NCBI RefSeq assembly: GCF_900116765.1
Contig: NZ_UETC01000009.1
Span: forward strand, 1 to 64,000
Origin: Jannaschia seohaensis
Lineage (GTDB): Bacteria; Pseudomonadota; Alphaproteobacteria; Rhodobacterales; Rhodobacteraceae
Direction: 5' to 3'
DNA length: 64,000 nt
Of this stretch, positions 26,146 to 35,791 are shown piece by piece; positions within the stretch are counted from its first letter, which is position 1, and the number at the start of each line of letters is the position of its first letter. The notes under the pieces were generated by a model. That model did no database searches. It was given only the letters and a program-made list of their open reading frames with translations, and had not been told where the DNA came from. The position numbers and the translations under genes were made by a program.

Positions 26146-27000
26146 ATGCGTGACCTTTCCTACCGGATACAGGCCTGGGCGCTGCGCGGCCTGCTGGCGG
26201 CTGTGGCCTGGCTGCCGCTGGCGCGCCGCCGCGCGATCGTCGGCTGCGTGACCGAGGCGCTGGTGCGCGCGTCGCCATTGCGCCGCCGGGCGGAGCGGAA
26301 CCTGGGCCTGGTCTGGCCGGACATGGCGCCGGCCGTGCGGGCGCGGCTGGTGGCGCGGGTCGGACGCAATGCGGGCCGCACCCTGACAGGGATCTGGTTC
26401 AACGGCGACCTTGCCCGCGAAGCCGAGGGCCTGGCGGCCGAGGGCCCAGGGCTGAGCGCGTTGCGGGCGGCCAAGTCCGAGGGCCGGGGGGCGCTGATCG
26501 TCTCGGGTCATTTCGGCGAGTGGGAGGCGATCCGCCACGTGTTGCGCCGCGAAGGCATGGAGACGGGCGCGCTCTACCGCCCCAACAACAACCCCTATTA
26601 CGAGCCGATCTTCCGCGCGGGGATCGAACTGGGCGGGCAGCCCATCGTGCCCAAGGGTCCCGGCGGGATGCGGGTGATGCTCAAGCATCTGCGGGGCGGC
26701 GGCTTCATGGCGATCCTGGCCGATCAGCATATCCGCGACGGCGCGGTGCTGGGCTTTCTGGGCCATCCGGCGACGACCACGCTGTCCCCGGCCGAGCTGG
26801 CCCTGCGCTACGGCGTGCCGCTGGTGCCCGCCTTCGCGCCCTGGGAGGACGGTCGCCGCCGGATCGTCATCGAGGCGCCGATACCCGAGGGCACGCCGGA
26901 GGAGATGATGGCCGCCTTCAACGCGCGCCTCGGCGCCTGGGTCGAACGGCACCCGTCCCAATGGCACTGGCTCCACGACCGATGGAAGCGATACAACTAG
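26146..27000 (+). CDS. Lysophospholipid/lipid A acyltransferase family protein (LpxL/HtrB-like)
   Basis: 284 residues. One membrane anchor near 10-26, then the acyltransferase signature HxxxxE at His122-Glu127 in SGHFGEWE. Further family blocks are ALYRPNNNPYYEPIF near 140-155 and GGGFMAILADQHIRDGAV near 184-201. Enzymes of this family add secondary acyl chains to lipid A or related lipids at the inner membrane. It is slightly shorter than E. coli LpxL (306). It stands alone between a lytic transglycosylase (divergent) and serine dehydratase, so the exact acceptor cannot be inferred from context. Confidence 0.85.
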   Translation: MRDLSYRIQAWALRGLLAAVAWLPLARRRAIVGCVTEALVRASPLRRRAERNLGLVWPDMAPAVRARLVARVGRNAGRTLTGIWFNGDLAREAEGLAAEGPGLSALRAAKSEGRGALIVSGHFGEWEAIRHVLRREGMETGALYRPNNNPYYEPIFRAGIELGGQPIVPKGPGGMRVMLKHLRGGGFMAILADQHIRDGAVLGFLGHPATTTLSPAELALRYGVPLVPAFAPWEDGRRRIVIEAPIPEGTPEEMMAAFNARLGAWVERHPSQWHWLHDRWKRYN

Positions 27001-27474
27001 GGGCCCACGTTCGTTCCGAGGCCGGCGGAGGTCTCCGTCATATCCACACCCTCCGACGTGATGTCGGGTGTGGCACCGACCGAGTCACTGCCCCGGCTCG
27101 AAACTCCTCCCCGAGCGGCGGTCGCGACCTCAGGCCCCGCCGAGTCCGCGTCGGAAAGGGACCGCGTCCACACTTAAGGAGACGCTCTCGGCCTCCCGGC
27201 GCGCTCCACGGAAGTCCCGGATCCCAGTCGCCGGACCGGTCTCGGTGACCTCCTGTTCCGGTTCATCTTCGCCGCGCAGGCATCAGGGTGCTTCGCGGCT
27301 CTCCTGGCAGCCGGTGGCGCCGTGGTTCCCGGAAAAGGTAGCGCGCCGGGGGGGGCCGTCCTGGCGATTGGCCGGGGGCGCGCCGGACGCAGCCGGGCTC
27401 AAGCGGGTCGCATTCGAGGGATGCACGCGGCCTGCGGATGGGGCATCAGGCGTGCAGGCCAGGGGAGTCCGCCG
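27001..27474. other. Gene-free stretch upstream of serine dehydratase
   Basis: About 470 bases. After the acyltransferase stop there is an interrupted hairpin at 27044-27073 (CCACAC/GTGTGG and CCGAC/GTCGG around loop GTGAT) without a T-run. No small ORF with a ribosome-binding site, and no riboswitch class that I recognise. The segment presumably holds the sdaA promoter. Confidence 0.45.
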
Positions 27475-28869
27475 ATGTTTCTGTCCATCTTCGACATCTT
27501 CAAGCCGGGCATCGGCCCCTCCTCGTCGCATACGATGGGGCCGATGGTGGCGGCCGCCCGCTTTCTGGAGTCGCTCCGCACCGGTGAGCGGGAGCCGGGG
27601 GCGGGGGCGCCGGCGCGCCTGGAAGCCAGCCTCCACGGCTCGCTCGCCTTCACCGGTAAGGGCCATGCGACGGATCGGGCCGTCCGGCTGGGCCTTTTGG
27701 GCTTCGACCCCGCCACGGTCGATATGGACGCAGCCGAGACCGCGCTGGAGCGGCTCGCCACCGAGCGGCTCGTGCGCCCCGAGGGCCTGCCCGAGATGGA
27801 ATTCGACCCCCAGGCGGGGGTGGTCTTCGATTATGACCGCGTCCTGCCGGGCCATGCCAACGGCATGATCCTGCGGGCCTTCGACGGCGCGGGCAATCTC
27901 GCGCTGGAGGAGGTCTACTATTCCATCGGCGGCGGCTTCGTCGCCACCGAGCGGGAGCTTCAGGCCCCCGGCGACCTGCATGCCGAGAAGGCCGCGCATG
28001 GCTACCCCTTCCCCTTCGGCAGCGCCGCCGAGATGCTGGAGATGGGCGCGGTCCATGGGCTGACCATCGCGCAGATGAAATGGCGCAACGAGTCGGTGAC
28101 CCATCCCGACCGGCTGGAGGAGCGGGTCGACGCGATCTGGACCGCGATGGACGCCTGCATCGACCGTGGGCTCTCGCAGGAGGGAATCCTGCCTGGCGGA
28201 TTGCGCGTCAAGCGGCGCGCGAAGGCGATCCATGCGCAGCTGCGCGAAGAGGCCGGGCGCAACCTGGCGCAGCCCCATGTCGTCAACGACTGGCTGTCGG
28301 TCTATGCCATGGCGGTCAACGAGGAGAATGCGGCCGGGGGGAAGGTGGTGACCTCGCCCACCAACGGCGCGGCCGGGGTCGTGCCGGCGGTGATCCGCTA
28401 TTACCGCGACCACTGCGTCGGCGCGACGGCGGAGGGCATCCGCACCTTCCTGCTTACAGCCGCCGCCGTGGGCGGGCTGATCAAGCACAACGCTTCGATC
28501 TCAGGGGCCGAGGTCGGCTGTCAGGGCGAGGTCGGAAGCGCCTCGGCGATGGCGGCGGCGGGGCTCTGCGCCGCTTTGGGCGGGACCAACGCGCAGGTGG
28601 AGAACGCCGCCGAGATCGCCTTGGAGCACCATCTGGGCATGACCTGCGACCCGGCCGCCGGGCTGGTTCAAGTGCCCTGCATCGAGCGCAACGGGCTGGG
28701 CGCGATCAAGGCGGTCTCCGCCGCGTCGCTGTCGCTCCGGGGCGACGGCACGCATTTCATGCCGCTGGACAATTGCATCGAGGCGATGCGCCAGACCGGG
28801 CGCGACATGGACGGGCGCTACAAGGAGACGTCGCAGGGCGGCTTGGCGGTGAACCTGCCTGAATGCTGA
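27475..28869 (+). CDS. sdaA: L-serine ammonia-lyase (single-chain, iron-sulfur)
   Basis: 464 residues, starting at an ATG with AGGGGAG upstream. It deaminates L-serine to pyruvate and ammonia. N-terminal [20 protein letters not shown] matches the SDH_beta domain; the alpha domain begins near 195. The three cysteines that bind the [4Fe-4S] cluster are visible as C349 (VGCQGEVG), C391 (MTCDP) and C402 (VPCIERN), spaced 42 and 11 as in the family. [13 protein letters not shown] lies near 296-308. It is a monocistronic unit convergent with uxuB, from which it is separated by a dispersed post-stop element. Confidence 0.95.
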   Translation: MFLSIFDIFKPGIGPSSSHTMGPMVAAARFLESLRTGEREPGAGAPARLEASLHGSLAFTGKGHATDRAVRLGLLGFDPATVDMDAAETALERLATERLVRPEGLPEMEFDPQAGVVFDYDRVLPGHANGMILRAFDGAGNLALEEVYYSIGGGFVATERELQAPGDLHAEKAAHGYPFPFGSAAEMLEMGAVHGLTIAQMKWRNESVTHPDRLEERVDAIWTAMDACIDRGLSQEGILPGGLRVKRRAKAIHAQLREEAGRNLAQPHVVNDWLSVYAMAVNEENAAGGKVVTSPTNGAAGVVPAVIRYYRDHCVGATAEGIRTFLLTAAAVGGLIKHNASISGAEVGCQGEVGSASAMAAAGLCAALGGTNAQVENAAEIALEHHLGMTCDPAAGLVQVPCIERNGLGAIKAVSAASLSLRGDGTHFMPLDNCIEAMRQTGRDMDGRYKETSQGGLAVNLPEC

Positions 28870-28899
28870 GGCGCGCGCCGGCCGTGGGCCTCGGGATCT

Positions 28900-28922
28900 G
28901 AGTATTTTTGGCCAGAAGAAGG
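28900..28922 (-). repeat. Dispersed post-stop element (GGCCAGAAGAAG type)
   Basis: Plus-strand GAGTATTTTTGGCCAGAAGAAGG. On the minus strand it starts 11-12 bases after the uxuB stop. A copy of the same family with the GGCCAGAAGAAG half occurs at 33342-33363, and a partial one at the right edge of the window. Confidence 0.6.
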
Positions 28923-28933
28923 GGCGGGGGCCG

Positions 28934-30238
28934 CTATGACCCGGCCCGCATCGCGGCGCGAAGGGCGTTGGTCCAGCGTCGGTCCTGCCAGATCTCGGTG
29001 CCGGCGAGGCCGTCGACCCGCCCGATCTCGCGCACGGGATCGGAGGCGCGGGCAGCGGCGCGGAGCGGCTCTTCCAGCGGGTCTGAGACCGGCAGGTCGG
29101 GGTCGCGCAGGACCTTGAGCCAAGCGGCAATGCCGGGTGCGAGGGGGCTTGGGTCCATATCCCTGTCGAGCAGGTCGCGAACGGTGGCGAAGAGGCGCTG
29201 GGGCAGCTTCTGGCTGCCGTCCATCGCGATCTGGGCGCAGCGATGAGCGATGGCGGGGTTTTGGAAGCGCGCGGTCAGGGCCTCCGCGTAGCCATTGGGA
29301 TCCAGCCCCGCGTCCCGTGGAAGGGTGCGGGCGGCGGTCTCCATGACGGCCCGGACCTGGGGCGCTAGGGCTGCATCGGCCATGACGTCGCGCACATGGG
29401 CGTGCCCCGCGACGAGGCCGAGATAGGCGATGGTGGAATGCGCGCCGTTGAGCATCCGCAGCTTCATCGCCTCCCAAGGGGCCACGTCGGGGACGATCTG
29501 CGCGCCCGCGGCGGCCCAATCCGGCAGGGGACCCGCGGCTGTGTCCTCGATCACCCACTGGCTGAAGGGCTCGGTCTCGACCGTCAGCGGGTCGCGCTGG
29601 CCGGTCAGCCGCGCGATGGTGTCGAGCGTCTCCTCGGTCGTGGCGGGCGTGATCCGGTCGACCATGCTGGACGGGAAGGCGCAGGCGTCGAGATAGGGGA
29701 GCAGGCCGGGCCGGGTGATGCGCGCCGTCTCGCGCGCGAGACGGGCGAGCACCGCGCCGTTCTCCGGCAGGTTGTCGCAACTGAGGACCGTCAGCGGCGG
29801 CAAGCCTGCGCGGGCGCGGCGGTGAAGGCCGAGGAGAAGCGTGCCGATGGCTCCTCTGGGGCTGTCCGGGTGGGCAAGGTCATGGGCGGTGGTCGCGTCG
29901 CGGCGGTCGGGGCCGCCGGTTGCGCGGTCGAGGCCATAGCCCTTCTCGGTGACGGTCAGCGTCACGGCGGCGATTTCGGGCGCGGCCATGCGGTCGGCGA
30001 TGGGCCCCGCGCCGCGGGAGAGCGCATGGCCCCGGTCGATCACGTCGATACGGCGGGCTTCGGGGCCGTCCGGTGCGCGGATCAGCAGGTGATAGGATTT
30101 CGCCGCTTCGATGGCGTCGGCGAGCGTCGGGTCGCGCATCGAGACCGCCTCGATCCGCCAACCGCCCGCGTCTTGCGTGTAGGGCGCCTGGTGGGCGCGA
30201 TGGAAGGCGCCGAGGCCGAGATGGAGGAGTCGGGTCAT
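28934..30238 (-). CDS. uxuB: Fructuronate reductase / mannitol dehydrogenase family
   Basis: 434 residues, slightly shorter than E. coli UxuB (486). It opens with a Rossmann segment LLHLGLGAFHRAHQAPY (4-20), then VTEKGYG near 97, VLSCDNLPENGAVL near 150-163, AFPSSMVDRITPAT near 187-200, and the catalytic Lys in MKLRMLNGAHSTIAYLG near 258-274. It interconverts fructuronate and mannonate with NAD(H). Neighbouring uxuA and uxaC on the same strand support this over a mannitol role. It is last in the operon. Confidence 0.88.
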   Translation of the reverse strand: MTRLLHLGLGAFHRAHQAPYTQDAGGWRIEAVSMRDPTLADAIEAAKSYHLLIRAPDGPEARRIDVIDRGHALSRGAGPIADRMAAPEIAAVTLTVTEKGYGLDRATGGPDRRDATTAHDLAHPDSPRGAIGTLLLGLHRRARAGLPPLTVLSCDNLPENGAVLARLARETARITRPGLLPYLDACAFPSSMVDRITPATTEETLDTIARLTGQRDPLTVETEPFSQWVIEDTAAGPLPDWAAAGAQIVPDVAPWEAMKLRMLNGAHSTIAYLGLVAGHAHVRDVMADAALAPQVRAVMETAARTLPRDAGLDPNGYAEALTARFQNPAIAHRCAQIAMDGSQKLPQRLFATVRDLLDRDMDPSPLAPGIAAWLKVLRDPDLPVSDPLEEPLRAAARASDPVREIGRVDGLAGTEIWQDRRWTNALRAAMRAGS

Positions 30239-30286
30239 GGGGAGATATCCGCTGCGGCGGGGCGCTTGGAGCGCGCGTCGCGCCGT

Positions 30287-30310
30287 GAGTATTTGTGAAC
30301 CCGTGATGAG
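30287..30310 (-). repeat. Dispersed post-stop element (GAACCCGTGATG type)
   Basis: Plus-strand GAGTATTTGTGAACCCGTGA followed by TGAG, about 41 bases after the uxuA stop on the minus strand and between uxuA and uxuB. Near-identical copies lie at 37090-37111 and 44667-44691. Confidence 0.6.
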
Positions 30311-30350
30311 GGGGGCGGCGCGTTAACCTTAACGGTTCGTGAAGAGGGGA

Positions 30351-31502
30351 TCACGACAGAGCCTTCATCACGCCGCGCAGCTCCGCCAGGCCGCGGAGGC
30401 GGCCGATGGCCGGGTAGCCGGGGGCGCCTGTCGCCGGATCGTCGGTCAGGATGGCCTGTCCGTGATCGGGGCGCATCGGGATGACGCAATCGTCCCGGCC
30501 CGCGGCGGCCCGGCGGCTTTGCTCCGCCAAGAGGGCGCGGATCACCGCGACCATGTCGGTCGAGCCCTCCAGATGCGCGTCCTCGAAGAAGGAGCAGGGG
30601 ACGGTCTCGGTCTCGCGCCGAACGTTGCGGAGATGGGCGAAATGGATATGCGGGCCGAGGCGCGTGGCCATGCCCGGCAGGTCGACATCGGGCCGCGCGC
30701 CCAGCGAGCCGGTGCAGAAGGTGATGCCGTTGGCCGATGACGGGGCGGCGGCGAGGAGCGCCTCGTAATCGGTCTCGGTCGAGACGATCCGGGGCAGGCC
30801 GAAGAGCCGCCAGGGCGGGTCATCGGGATGGCAGCAGAGCCGCATCCCCAACTCCTCGGCGACGGGGATGGCGGCGCGCAGGAAGGTGGCGAGGTTGGCG
30901 CGGAGATCCTCTTCGGTCAGGCCCCGATAGGCGGCGAGCCGGTTCTGGAAGCTGTCCAGTGTCCAGGTCTCCATCGCGCCGGGCAGACCCGCGAGGATGG
31001 TGGCGACCAGGGCGTCCCGGTCGATCTTGCGGGTGCGGGCCTCGGCGGCGATCTCCGGCGGGTAGTCGTCCGCCTCGGGTCGGATCAGCTGGAGGTCGAA
31101 GGCGGCGAGGTCCCTGAGGTCGAAGCGCAGGGCGCGCGCGCCGTCGGGGCGCCTGTGGGCCAGCTCGGTCCGGGTCCAGTCGAGCGCGGGCATGAAGTTG
31201 TAGCAGATCGTCCGCAGGCCCGCGGCGTGGCAGGCACGGAGGCTCTCGATCCAGGTGGCGATGTCGGCCGGATCCGCCTCGGTCTTCATGCGCTCCGTGA
31301 CTGGCAGGCTCTCGACCACGTCCCAGGTCAGGCCCGCCGCCTCGATCTGTGCCCGGCGCTCCAGAAGGCGCTCGACGGGCCACGGGGTGCCGGGGGGCAG
31401 GTCGTAGAGCGCGGTGACGATGCCCTCCACGCCTGCCTGACGGATATGGCTGAGGGGGATCGGGTCGGCGGGGCCGAACCAGCGCCAGGTCTGCCGCATC
31501 AT
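30351..31502 (-). CDS. uxuA: Mannonate dehydratase
   Basis: 383 residues from the tandem ATGATG (31502 or 31499). It dehydrates D-mannonate to 2-keto-3-deoxygluconate, needs Mn or Fe, and has a TIM-barrel fold. Family blocks seen: MRQTWRWFGPADPIPL at the start, WDVVESLPVTERMK near 65-78, CYNFMPALDWTRT near 102-114, CCHPDDPPWRLFGLPRIVS near 228-246 (metal ligands), NGITFCTGSLGARPD near 266-280 and FAHLRNVRRE near 297. It lies between uxaC and uxuB. Extended frames upstream to 31883 are not supported. Confidence 0.94.
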   Translation of the reverse strand: MMRQTWRWFGPADPIPLSHIRQAGVEGIVTALYDLPPGTPWPVERLLERRAQIEAAGLTWDVVESLPVTERMKTEADPADIATWIESLRACHAAGLRTICYNFMPALDWTRTELAHRRPDGARALRFDLRDLAAFDLQLIRPEADDYPPEIAAEARTRKIDRDALVATILAGLPGAMETWTLDSFQNRLAAYRGLTEEDLRANLATFLRAAIPVAEELGMRLCCHPDDPPWRLFGLPRIVSTETDYEALLAAAPSSANGITFCTGSLGARPDVDLPGMATRLGPHIHFAHLRNVRRETETVPCSFFEDAHLEGSTDMVAVIRALLAEQSRRAAAGRDDCVIPMRPDHGQAILTDDPATGAPGYPAIGRLRGLAELRGVMKALS

Positions 31503-31599
31503 GGGGTTGGGGCCTTCGGTGAGGGACGTCGTTCGGTGGGGCCGGGGGGTGGGGGAGCGATCGCCCCAGGACCGGTTCGTGGCGTTCGTGGAGCAGGCG

Positions 31600-31650
31600 G
31601 GACCGGGGGCCAGCCCCCGGAGCCCCCGGGATATTTGAGCAGGGAAGATG
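31600..31650 (-). repeat. Dispersed element with G/C hairpin between uxaC and uxuA
   Basis: CCGGGGG and CCCCCGG form a stem at 31603-31620, followed on the plus strand by CCCCCGGGATATTTGAGCAG and GGAAGATGGGG. It lies within the 271-base gap after uxaC on the minus strand, 125 bases past the stop, so further from the stop than most copies. Nothing else is seen in the gap 31503-31773. Confidence 0.55.
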
Positions 31651-31773
31651 GGGCACCGCTCTGTCTGCGGTGCTTGTACGACGGGGGGCGCAAGGCGCTG
31701 CCATGACGCGCCTGCGTGTCTGCGCCGGTAGGGCTCGGCCAGCTGCCTGACACGCCAAGACCGGAGCGGGCCA

Positions 31774-33162
31774 TCATAGCTTGTAGGCCTTTCGGGCGAG
31801 CCCGGTCGCGAGTGCGGGCGCGAGGGCATGGGCCTCCGCCTCCGACAGGCGGTGGTCGGCCACCAAGGTCGCGAGGAAGGCACAATCCGCGCGCCGGGCC
31901 ATGTCGTGGCGTGCCGGGATGGAGCACAGCGCGCGGGTGTCGTCGTTGAACCCCGCCGTGTTGTGAAAGCCCGCCGTCTCGGTCACGCGCTCGCGGTAGC
32001 GCCGCATGCCCTCGGGGCTGTCATGGAACCACCAGGGCGGGCCGAGCAGGAGGCTGGGATAGGCGCCGGCGAGGGGGGCCAGCTCGCGCGCATAGGTGCT
32101 CTCGTCCAGGGTGAACAGGATCAGTGTCAGGCGCGGGTCCATCCCGACCGCGTTCAGGAGCGGCCGAAGCCCGGCCACATAATCGGTGCGGGCGGGGATG
32201 TCGAAGCCGCGGTCGCGGCCGTGGCGGCGGAACACAAGGTCGGAATGGTTGCGGCTGGACCCGGCATGGAGCTGCATCACCAGCCCGTCCTCGACGGACA
32301 TCCGGGCCATCTCCGTCAGCATCTGGGCGCGGAAGGTCTCGGCATCGCCGGGCACCGCATGGCCGCGGAGCACGCGTTGGAAGACGGCGGAGGCCTGGCC
32401 CTCGGGCAGGTTGCGGGTCTGCGCCGTCGGGTGCCCGTGATCGGTGGCCGTGGCGCCATGGGCGGCGAAATAGGCGCGGCGCTTGCGGTGGGCCTCCAGG
32501 TAGCCCTGCCAGCGGGTGGTGTCGCAGCCGGTCAGCGCGCCCAGGGTCTCGACATTGCGGCGGAAGCCCGGGTGCTCCGGGTCGACGCAGTCGTCGGGAC
32601 GATAGGTCGGCAGGACGCGGCCTGCGGGCCAGTCCTCCGCCGCACGGGCGTGGTGGGTGAGGTCCGATAGGGGGGAATCGGTGGTCGCGATGGCCGCGAT
32701 GCCGAAGCGCTCATAGAGGGCGCGGGGGCGGAACGCGTCGGTGGCCAGCGCCTCCGTGATCGCGTCGTAGAAGCGGTCGGCGGTGTCGGGACCCAGCCGG
32801 TCGGTCAGGCCGAAGACGTGCTGGAACGCGTGGTCGATCCAGAGCCGCGAGGGTGTCGCGGCGAAAAGGTGGTAATGGGCGGCGAATGTGGACCAGACCG
32901 CCCTGGGGTCCGTGCCGGCAGAGATCGCCTCGAAGGGGACGCCCTGGCTGACCAGCATCCGGGTGACGTAATGGTCGGGCGTCACGAACAACTCGGCCGC
33001 GTTCGCGAAGGGCGCATCGGTCCCCCACCAAGCCGGATCGGTATGGCCATGGGGCGAGACGATCGGCAGGTCGGCAACGCTCTCGTAGAGCGCGCGGGCG
33101 ATGGCGCGCATCCCCGGGTCCGGCGGGAAGAGGCGATCGGGGTGCAGTGTCGCGTCGGTCAT
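31774..33162 (-). CDS. uxaC: Glucuronate (uronate) isomerase
   Basis: 462 residues, close to the 470 of E. coli UxaC. It converts glucuronate to fructuronate (and galacturonate to tagaturonate). Motifs: IVSPHGHTDPAWWG near 34-47 with metal-binding histidines, TDSPLSDLTHHA near 165, VLPTYRPDD near 183, MQLHAGSSRNHS near 299-310, GLRPLLNAVGMDPRLTLILFTLDE and LLLGPPWWFHDSPEGMRRYRE near 380-400. Start at MTDATLHP; the frame upstream runs into unstructured sequence. It heads the uxaC-uxuA-uxuB set; no regulator or uronate transporter is encoded nearby. Confidence 0.94.
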   Translation of the reverse strand: MTDATLHPDRLFPPDPGMRAIARALYESVADLPIVSPHGHTDPAWWGTDAPFANAAELFVTPDHYVTRMLVSQGVPFEAISAGTDPRAVWSTFAAHYHLFAATPSRLWIDHAFQHVFGLTDRLGPDTADRFYDAITEALATDAFRPRALYERFGIAAIATTDSPLSDLTHHARAAEDWPAGRVLPTYRPDDCVDPEHPGFRRNVETLGALTGCDTTRWQGYLEAHRKRRAYFAAHGATATDHGHPTAQTRNLPEGQASAVFQRVLRGHAVPGDAETFRAQMLTEMARMSVEDGLVMQLHAGSSRNHSDLVFRRHGRDRGFDIPARTDYVAGLRPLLNAVGMDPRLTLILFTLDESTYARELAPLAGAYPSLLLGPPWWFHDSPEGMRRYRERVTETAGFHNTAGFNDDTRALCSIPARHDMARRADCAFLATLVADHRLSEAEAHALAPALATGLARKAYKL

Positions 33163-34009
33163 GGCGATAGCGCTAGCAGGTGGGAGCGGGCCGGGGAAGC
33201 GGGGGCGGCTCCCTCCTGTGCGAAGAGAGCGCACGCAGGCGCCGGTCCGAGCTTGCCCCCAGGGGATGCGGGCGCATGTCCGGGGACGGCGCCGGGCCCG
33301 GGCCTCAGAGGGGGCTCTGCCCCCGCCCTTGGGGCCCCCCGGAGTATTTGCGGCCAGAAGAAGTCGGGGTCGGTCCCGGTCCGCCGGGGCTGGGCGCCGG
33401 GGGCTCCGCCCTGGCGGCGAGACTGGCAGAGCCGCCGGCGGTCGGTCAGGCCGGTCGAGACTATGCGTGCGGCGGGGAAGAGTTGCCGTTCCGGAGGGCT
33501 GCCCGCCCAGAGGCTGGCTGCTGACGATGGCGCCGATCCGGTCGCGCTGGACATAAGGGTGCTCCGTCTCGCGCACTCGTGACCGGGGCAAGGGCCGCGG
33601 CGATGCGGGAAGCGCCGGGGACCGACGACCGTCACCCGGTCGCTGGCGGCGTCCGGTGACTCGTCGAGGTCCGGCAGTCCGATTTGGGGCGGATCGCGGC
33701 GTTCAGTTGGAGGCAGGGCTGCCTCTGTCTGGCGGGCCAGAGAGGCCTTCCGCGCCCGCCCGGGAGGCGCCTTTCGCCGATCCCGGCCCGATCCCGGCCC
33801 GATCATGGCGGAACCTGGGCGGTCTCGGGGTTAGACCCGTCGAATCCGGTGTAACTCCCGCCGCCGCGTTAGGTTCCCGTTAAGACACGGGGCCCTATCA
33901 GACCCATGCCAAGAACGGCACGGGCCCGGCCCCGAGGCAGAATGTCATGTCGTCCGCATCCTGGCGGACATCTCCAGCCCGTGAAGCGGGCGCATTCAGA
34001 GGAACGAAC
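33163..34009. other. Long intergenic region between uxaC and the flagellin gene
   Basis: About 850 bases with divergent promoters implied at its two ends. It contains a dispersed repeat with a G/C hairpin (GGGGGC-TCT-GCCCCC at 33310-33324, then GGAGTATTTGCGGCCAGAAG). Several open frames on both strands are G/C-rich shadows without start signals. Since this repeat normally follows a stop codon, a minus-strand gene may once have ended near 33370, but no recognisable remnant is visible. Confidence 0.45.
33310..33363 (-). repeat. Dispersed element with G/C hairpin (GGCCAGAAGAAG type)
   Basis: Hairpin GGGGGC-TCT-GCCCCC at 33310-33324, followed on the plus strand by GGAGTATTTGCGGCCAGAAG at 33341-33360 and AAG. 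Unlike the other copies it does not follow the stop of a present gene. Confidence 0.55.
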
Positions 34010-35305
34010 ATGTCCAGCATTCTGACGAATAACGGCGCGATGATCGCGCTGCAGACGCTCCAGCAGATCAACAAGAACCTCGGCATGACCCAGTCGGAGA
34101 TCTCGACGGGCAAGTCGGTCGCTAACGCCAAGGACAACGCCGCCGTGTGGGCCATCTCCAAGCAGATGGAATCCGACGTGAAGGGCTTCAAAAGCATTCA
34201 AGAAAGCCTGGCTCTGGGCGAGTCCACCGTCGCCGTGGCCCGAAACGCCGCCGAGACGGTCACGGAGCTTCTGACCGACATCAAGGGCAAGATCGTCGCC
34301 TCCCAGGAGGAGAACGTCGACCGCGCCAAGATCCAGACCGACATCGCCGCCCTGCGCGATCAGATCGGATCGGTTGTCGGTGCAGCGCAGTTCAACGGTC
34401 TGAATCTGCTCGGAAATACCGATCTGGAAGTCGACTCGGGCAATGTCGATGTGCTGTCGTCGCTGGACCGCTCCGGCTCCGGCGTGGCCGCGTCGAATAT
34501 CAGCGTGGGCAAGCAGGATCTCGGGACCGGCGAGGCCTCGGCCGGAACGGTGGGGTTGGATCAATCCGTGAACAGCGGTGGCGTTGCGGTTGGCGCAACC
34601 GCCGAGTTCGTGACGTTCGACGGTGTCGGGGCGGATGACGCCCTGGTTGCCGGCGCATCCTTCCTTGTCACCGGTGGCGCGGGCGCCAACTTCGAGGGTG
34701 ACGTCTCGGGAGACGCGTACGACTTCTCTGAGGACGTGGTCTACGTCGCACGGGACGGCGACACGCTCACCGACGTTGTGAACAACATGGTCGAGCGTCT
34801 GAACTATCAGGCCCTGAAGGACGGTCTAGAGATCACCTTCGCCGCCAACGCGGACAACGCTGGCCGGATCGACTTCACGAACAACTATGACGAGGCCATC
34901 TCTGACAGCAACAGCGTGGTCGAGCAGGCCGACATCGCCGACCAGGCTACGCTGGAAAGCGAAGCGGATGGCACGGTCGGCGGCGGGCTTGAACTCCTCG
35001 ATGACTTCAACGTGACGAGCGACGACGGCGCCGCGGCCGCGCTTGAAGCCATCGAAGGTCTGATCCAGACGTCGATCGACTCCGCCGCCGCCTTCGGCTC
35101 GGCCCAAGGCCGGATCGAAACGCAGTCGGACTTCGTCTCGAAGCTGACCGACTCGCTGACCTCGGGCATTGGCGCCCTGGTCGACGCCAACATGGAGGAA
35201 ACCTCGGCCCGTCTGCAGGCCCTTCAGGTGCAGCAGCAGCTGGCCACTCAGTCGCTGTCGATCGCCAACCAGGCGCCGCAGTCGATCCTGTCGCTCTTCC
35301 GGTAA
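34010..35305 (+). CDS. Flagellin
   Basis: 431 residues. The conserved N-terminal D0/D1 region starts MSSILTNNGAMIALQTLQQINKNL and contains SEISTGKSVANAKDNAAVWAI; the conserved C-terminal D1/D0 region ends with LVDANMEETSARLQALQVQQ and QSLSIANQAPQSILSLFR. Residues about 150-340 are a variable acidic insert that would form the outer surface of the filament. It is exported by the flagellar type III apparatus, so there is no signal peptide. AGAGGAA precedes the ATG. Downstream flaF and flbT encode its usual regulators. Transcription probably starts within the long upstream gap. Confidence 0.95.
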   Translation: MSSILTNNGAMIALQTLQQINKNLGMTQSEISTGKSVANAKDNAAVWAISKQMESDVKGFKSIQESLALGESTVAVARNAAETVTELLTDIKGKIVASQEENVDRAKIQTDIAALRDQIGSVVGAAQFNGLNLLGNTDLEVDSGNVDVLSSLDRSGSGVAASNISVGKQDLGTGEASAGTVGLDQSVNSGGVAVGATAEFVTFDGVGADDALVAGASFLVTGGAGANFEGDVSGDAYDFSEDVVYVARDGDTLTDVVNNMVERLNYQALKDGLEITFAANADNAGRIDFTNNYDEAISDSNSVVEQADIADQATLESEADGTVGGGLELLDDFNVTSDDGAAAALEAIEGLIQTSIDSAAAFGSAQGRIETQSDFVSKLTDSLTSGIGALVDANMEETSARLQALQVQQQLATQSLSIANQAPQSILSLFR

Positions 35306-35313
35306 GGAAGGCC

Positions 35314-35340
35314 GCGTCCCGGCCCTGAGGGCCGGGACGC
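35314..35340 (+). terminator. Strong hairpin after the flagellin gene
   Basis: A 12-bp perfect stem, GCGTCCCGGCCC at 35314-35325 and GGGCCGGGACGC at 35329-35340, with loop TGA, begins nine bases after the flagellin stop. No T-run follows, so it may protect the 3' end or partly terminate before flaF rather than act as a classical terminator. Confidence 0.6.
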
Positions 35341-35406
35341 CATCGCCGGGGCGCGTTCCGTCCGTCCCGCATTGCCGTCGAAGCACGGCGCGACTTGCAG
35401 AAAGTG

Positions 35407-35790
35407 ATGCTTTCGATGCTGAACGCCCATTTCGCAGCTGCCGAGGCTTACGGAGCCCTCGACGCCCGTATCGTCGACCCGACCCGAGCCGAAGCGCTCG
35501 TCTTCGCTCGGGTCACCCGTCGGATGGAGGCGATGGCCACCGACCGATCCACCTCGTTCGCGGCCCGTGTCGCCGTGCTCCATGACAATCGCCGCCTCTG
35601 GCTGGCCGCCGCCGCCGCCGTCGCCGATGGGGCCAATGACCTGTCAGATGAGACGCGCGCGGCGCTCCTCAGCCTCGCCAGCTTCGTCGAGCGACAGACG
35701 AGTCGCCTTCTCCGTGGCGAAGGCGACATCGCCATTCTCTGCGAAATCAATCGCCGCGTCGCCGGCGGCCTCTCTCACGGAGCGCGGTAA
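35407..35790 (+). CDS. flaF: Flagellin biosynthesis regulator FlaF
   Basis: 127 residues from the ATG at 35407 (alternatives: TTG 35395 and ATG 35416). It matches FlaF in its N-terminal pattern AAAEAYGALDARIVDPTRAEALVFARVTRRM and in LHDNRRLWLAAAAAVAD. In alphaproteobacteria FlaF works with FlbT to control flagellin synthesis and filament assembly. The gene follows flagellin after the strong hairpin and ends one base before flbT. Small cytoplasmic helical protein without a signal peptide. Confidence 0.9.
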   Translation: MLSMLNAHFAAAEAYGALDARIVDPTRAEALVFARVTRRMEAMATDRSTSFAARVAVLHDNRRLWLAAAAAVADGANDLSDETRAALLSLASFVERQTSRLLRGEGDIAILCEINRRVAGGLSHGAR

Positions 35791-35791
35791 G

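Noticed and set aside
27044-27073. Structured leader upstream of sdaA as a riboswitch
   Set aside because: Only one interrupted hairpin, lying near the preceding gene's stop and over 400 bases from the sdaA start; no conserved riboswitch core recognised.
33159-33806. 215-codon minus-strand ORF upstream of uxaC
   Set aside because: Arg/Pro/Ala-rich frame through a repeat-containing intergenic region, with no start signal or domain.
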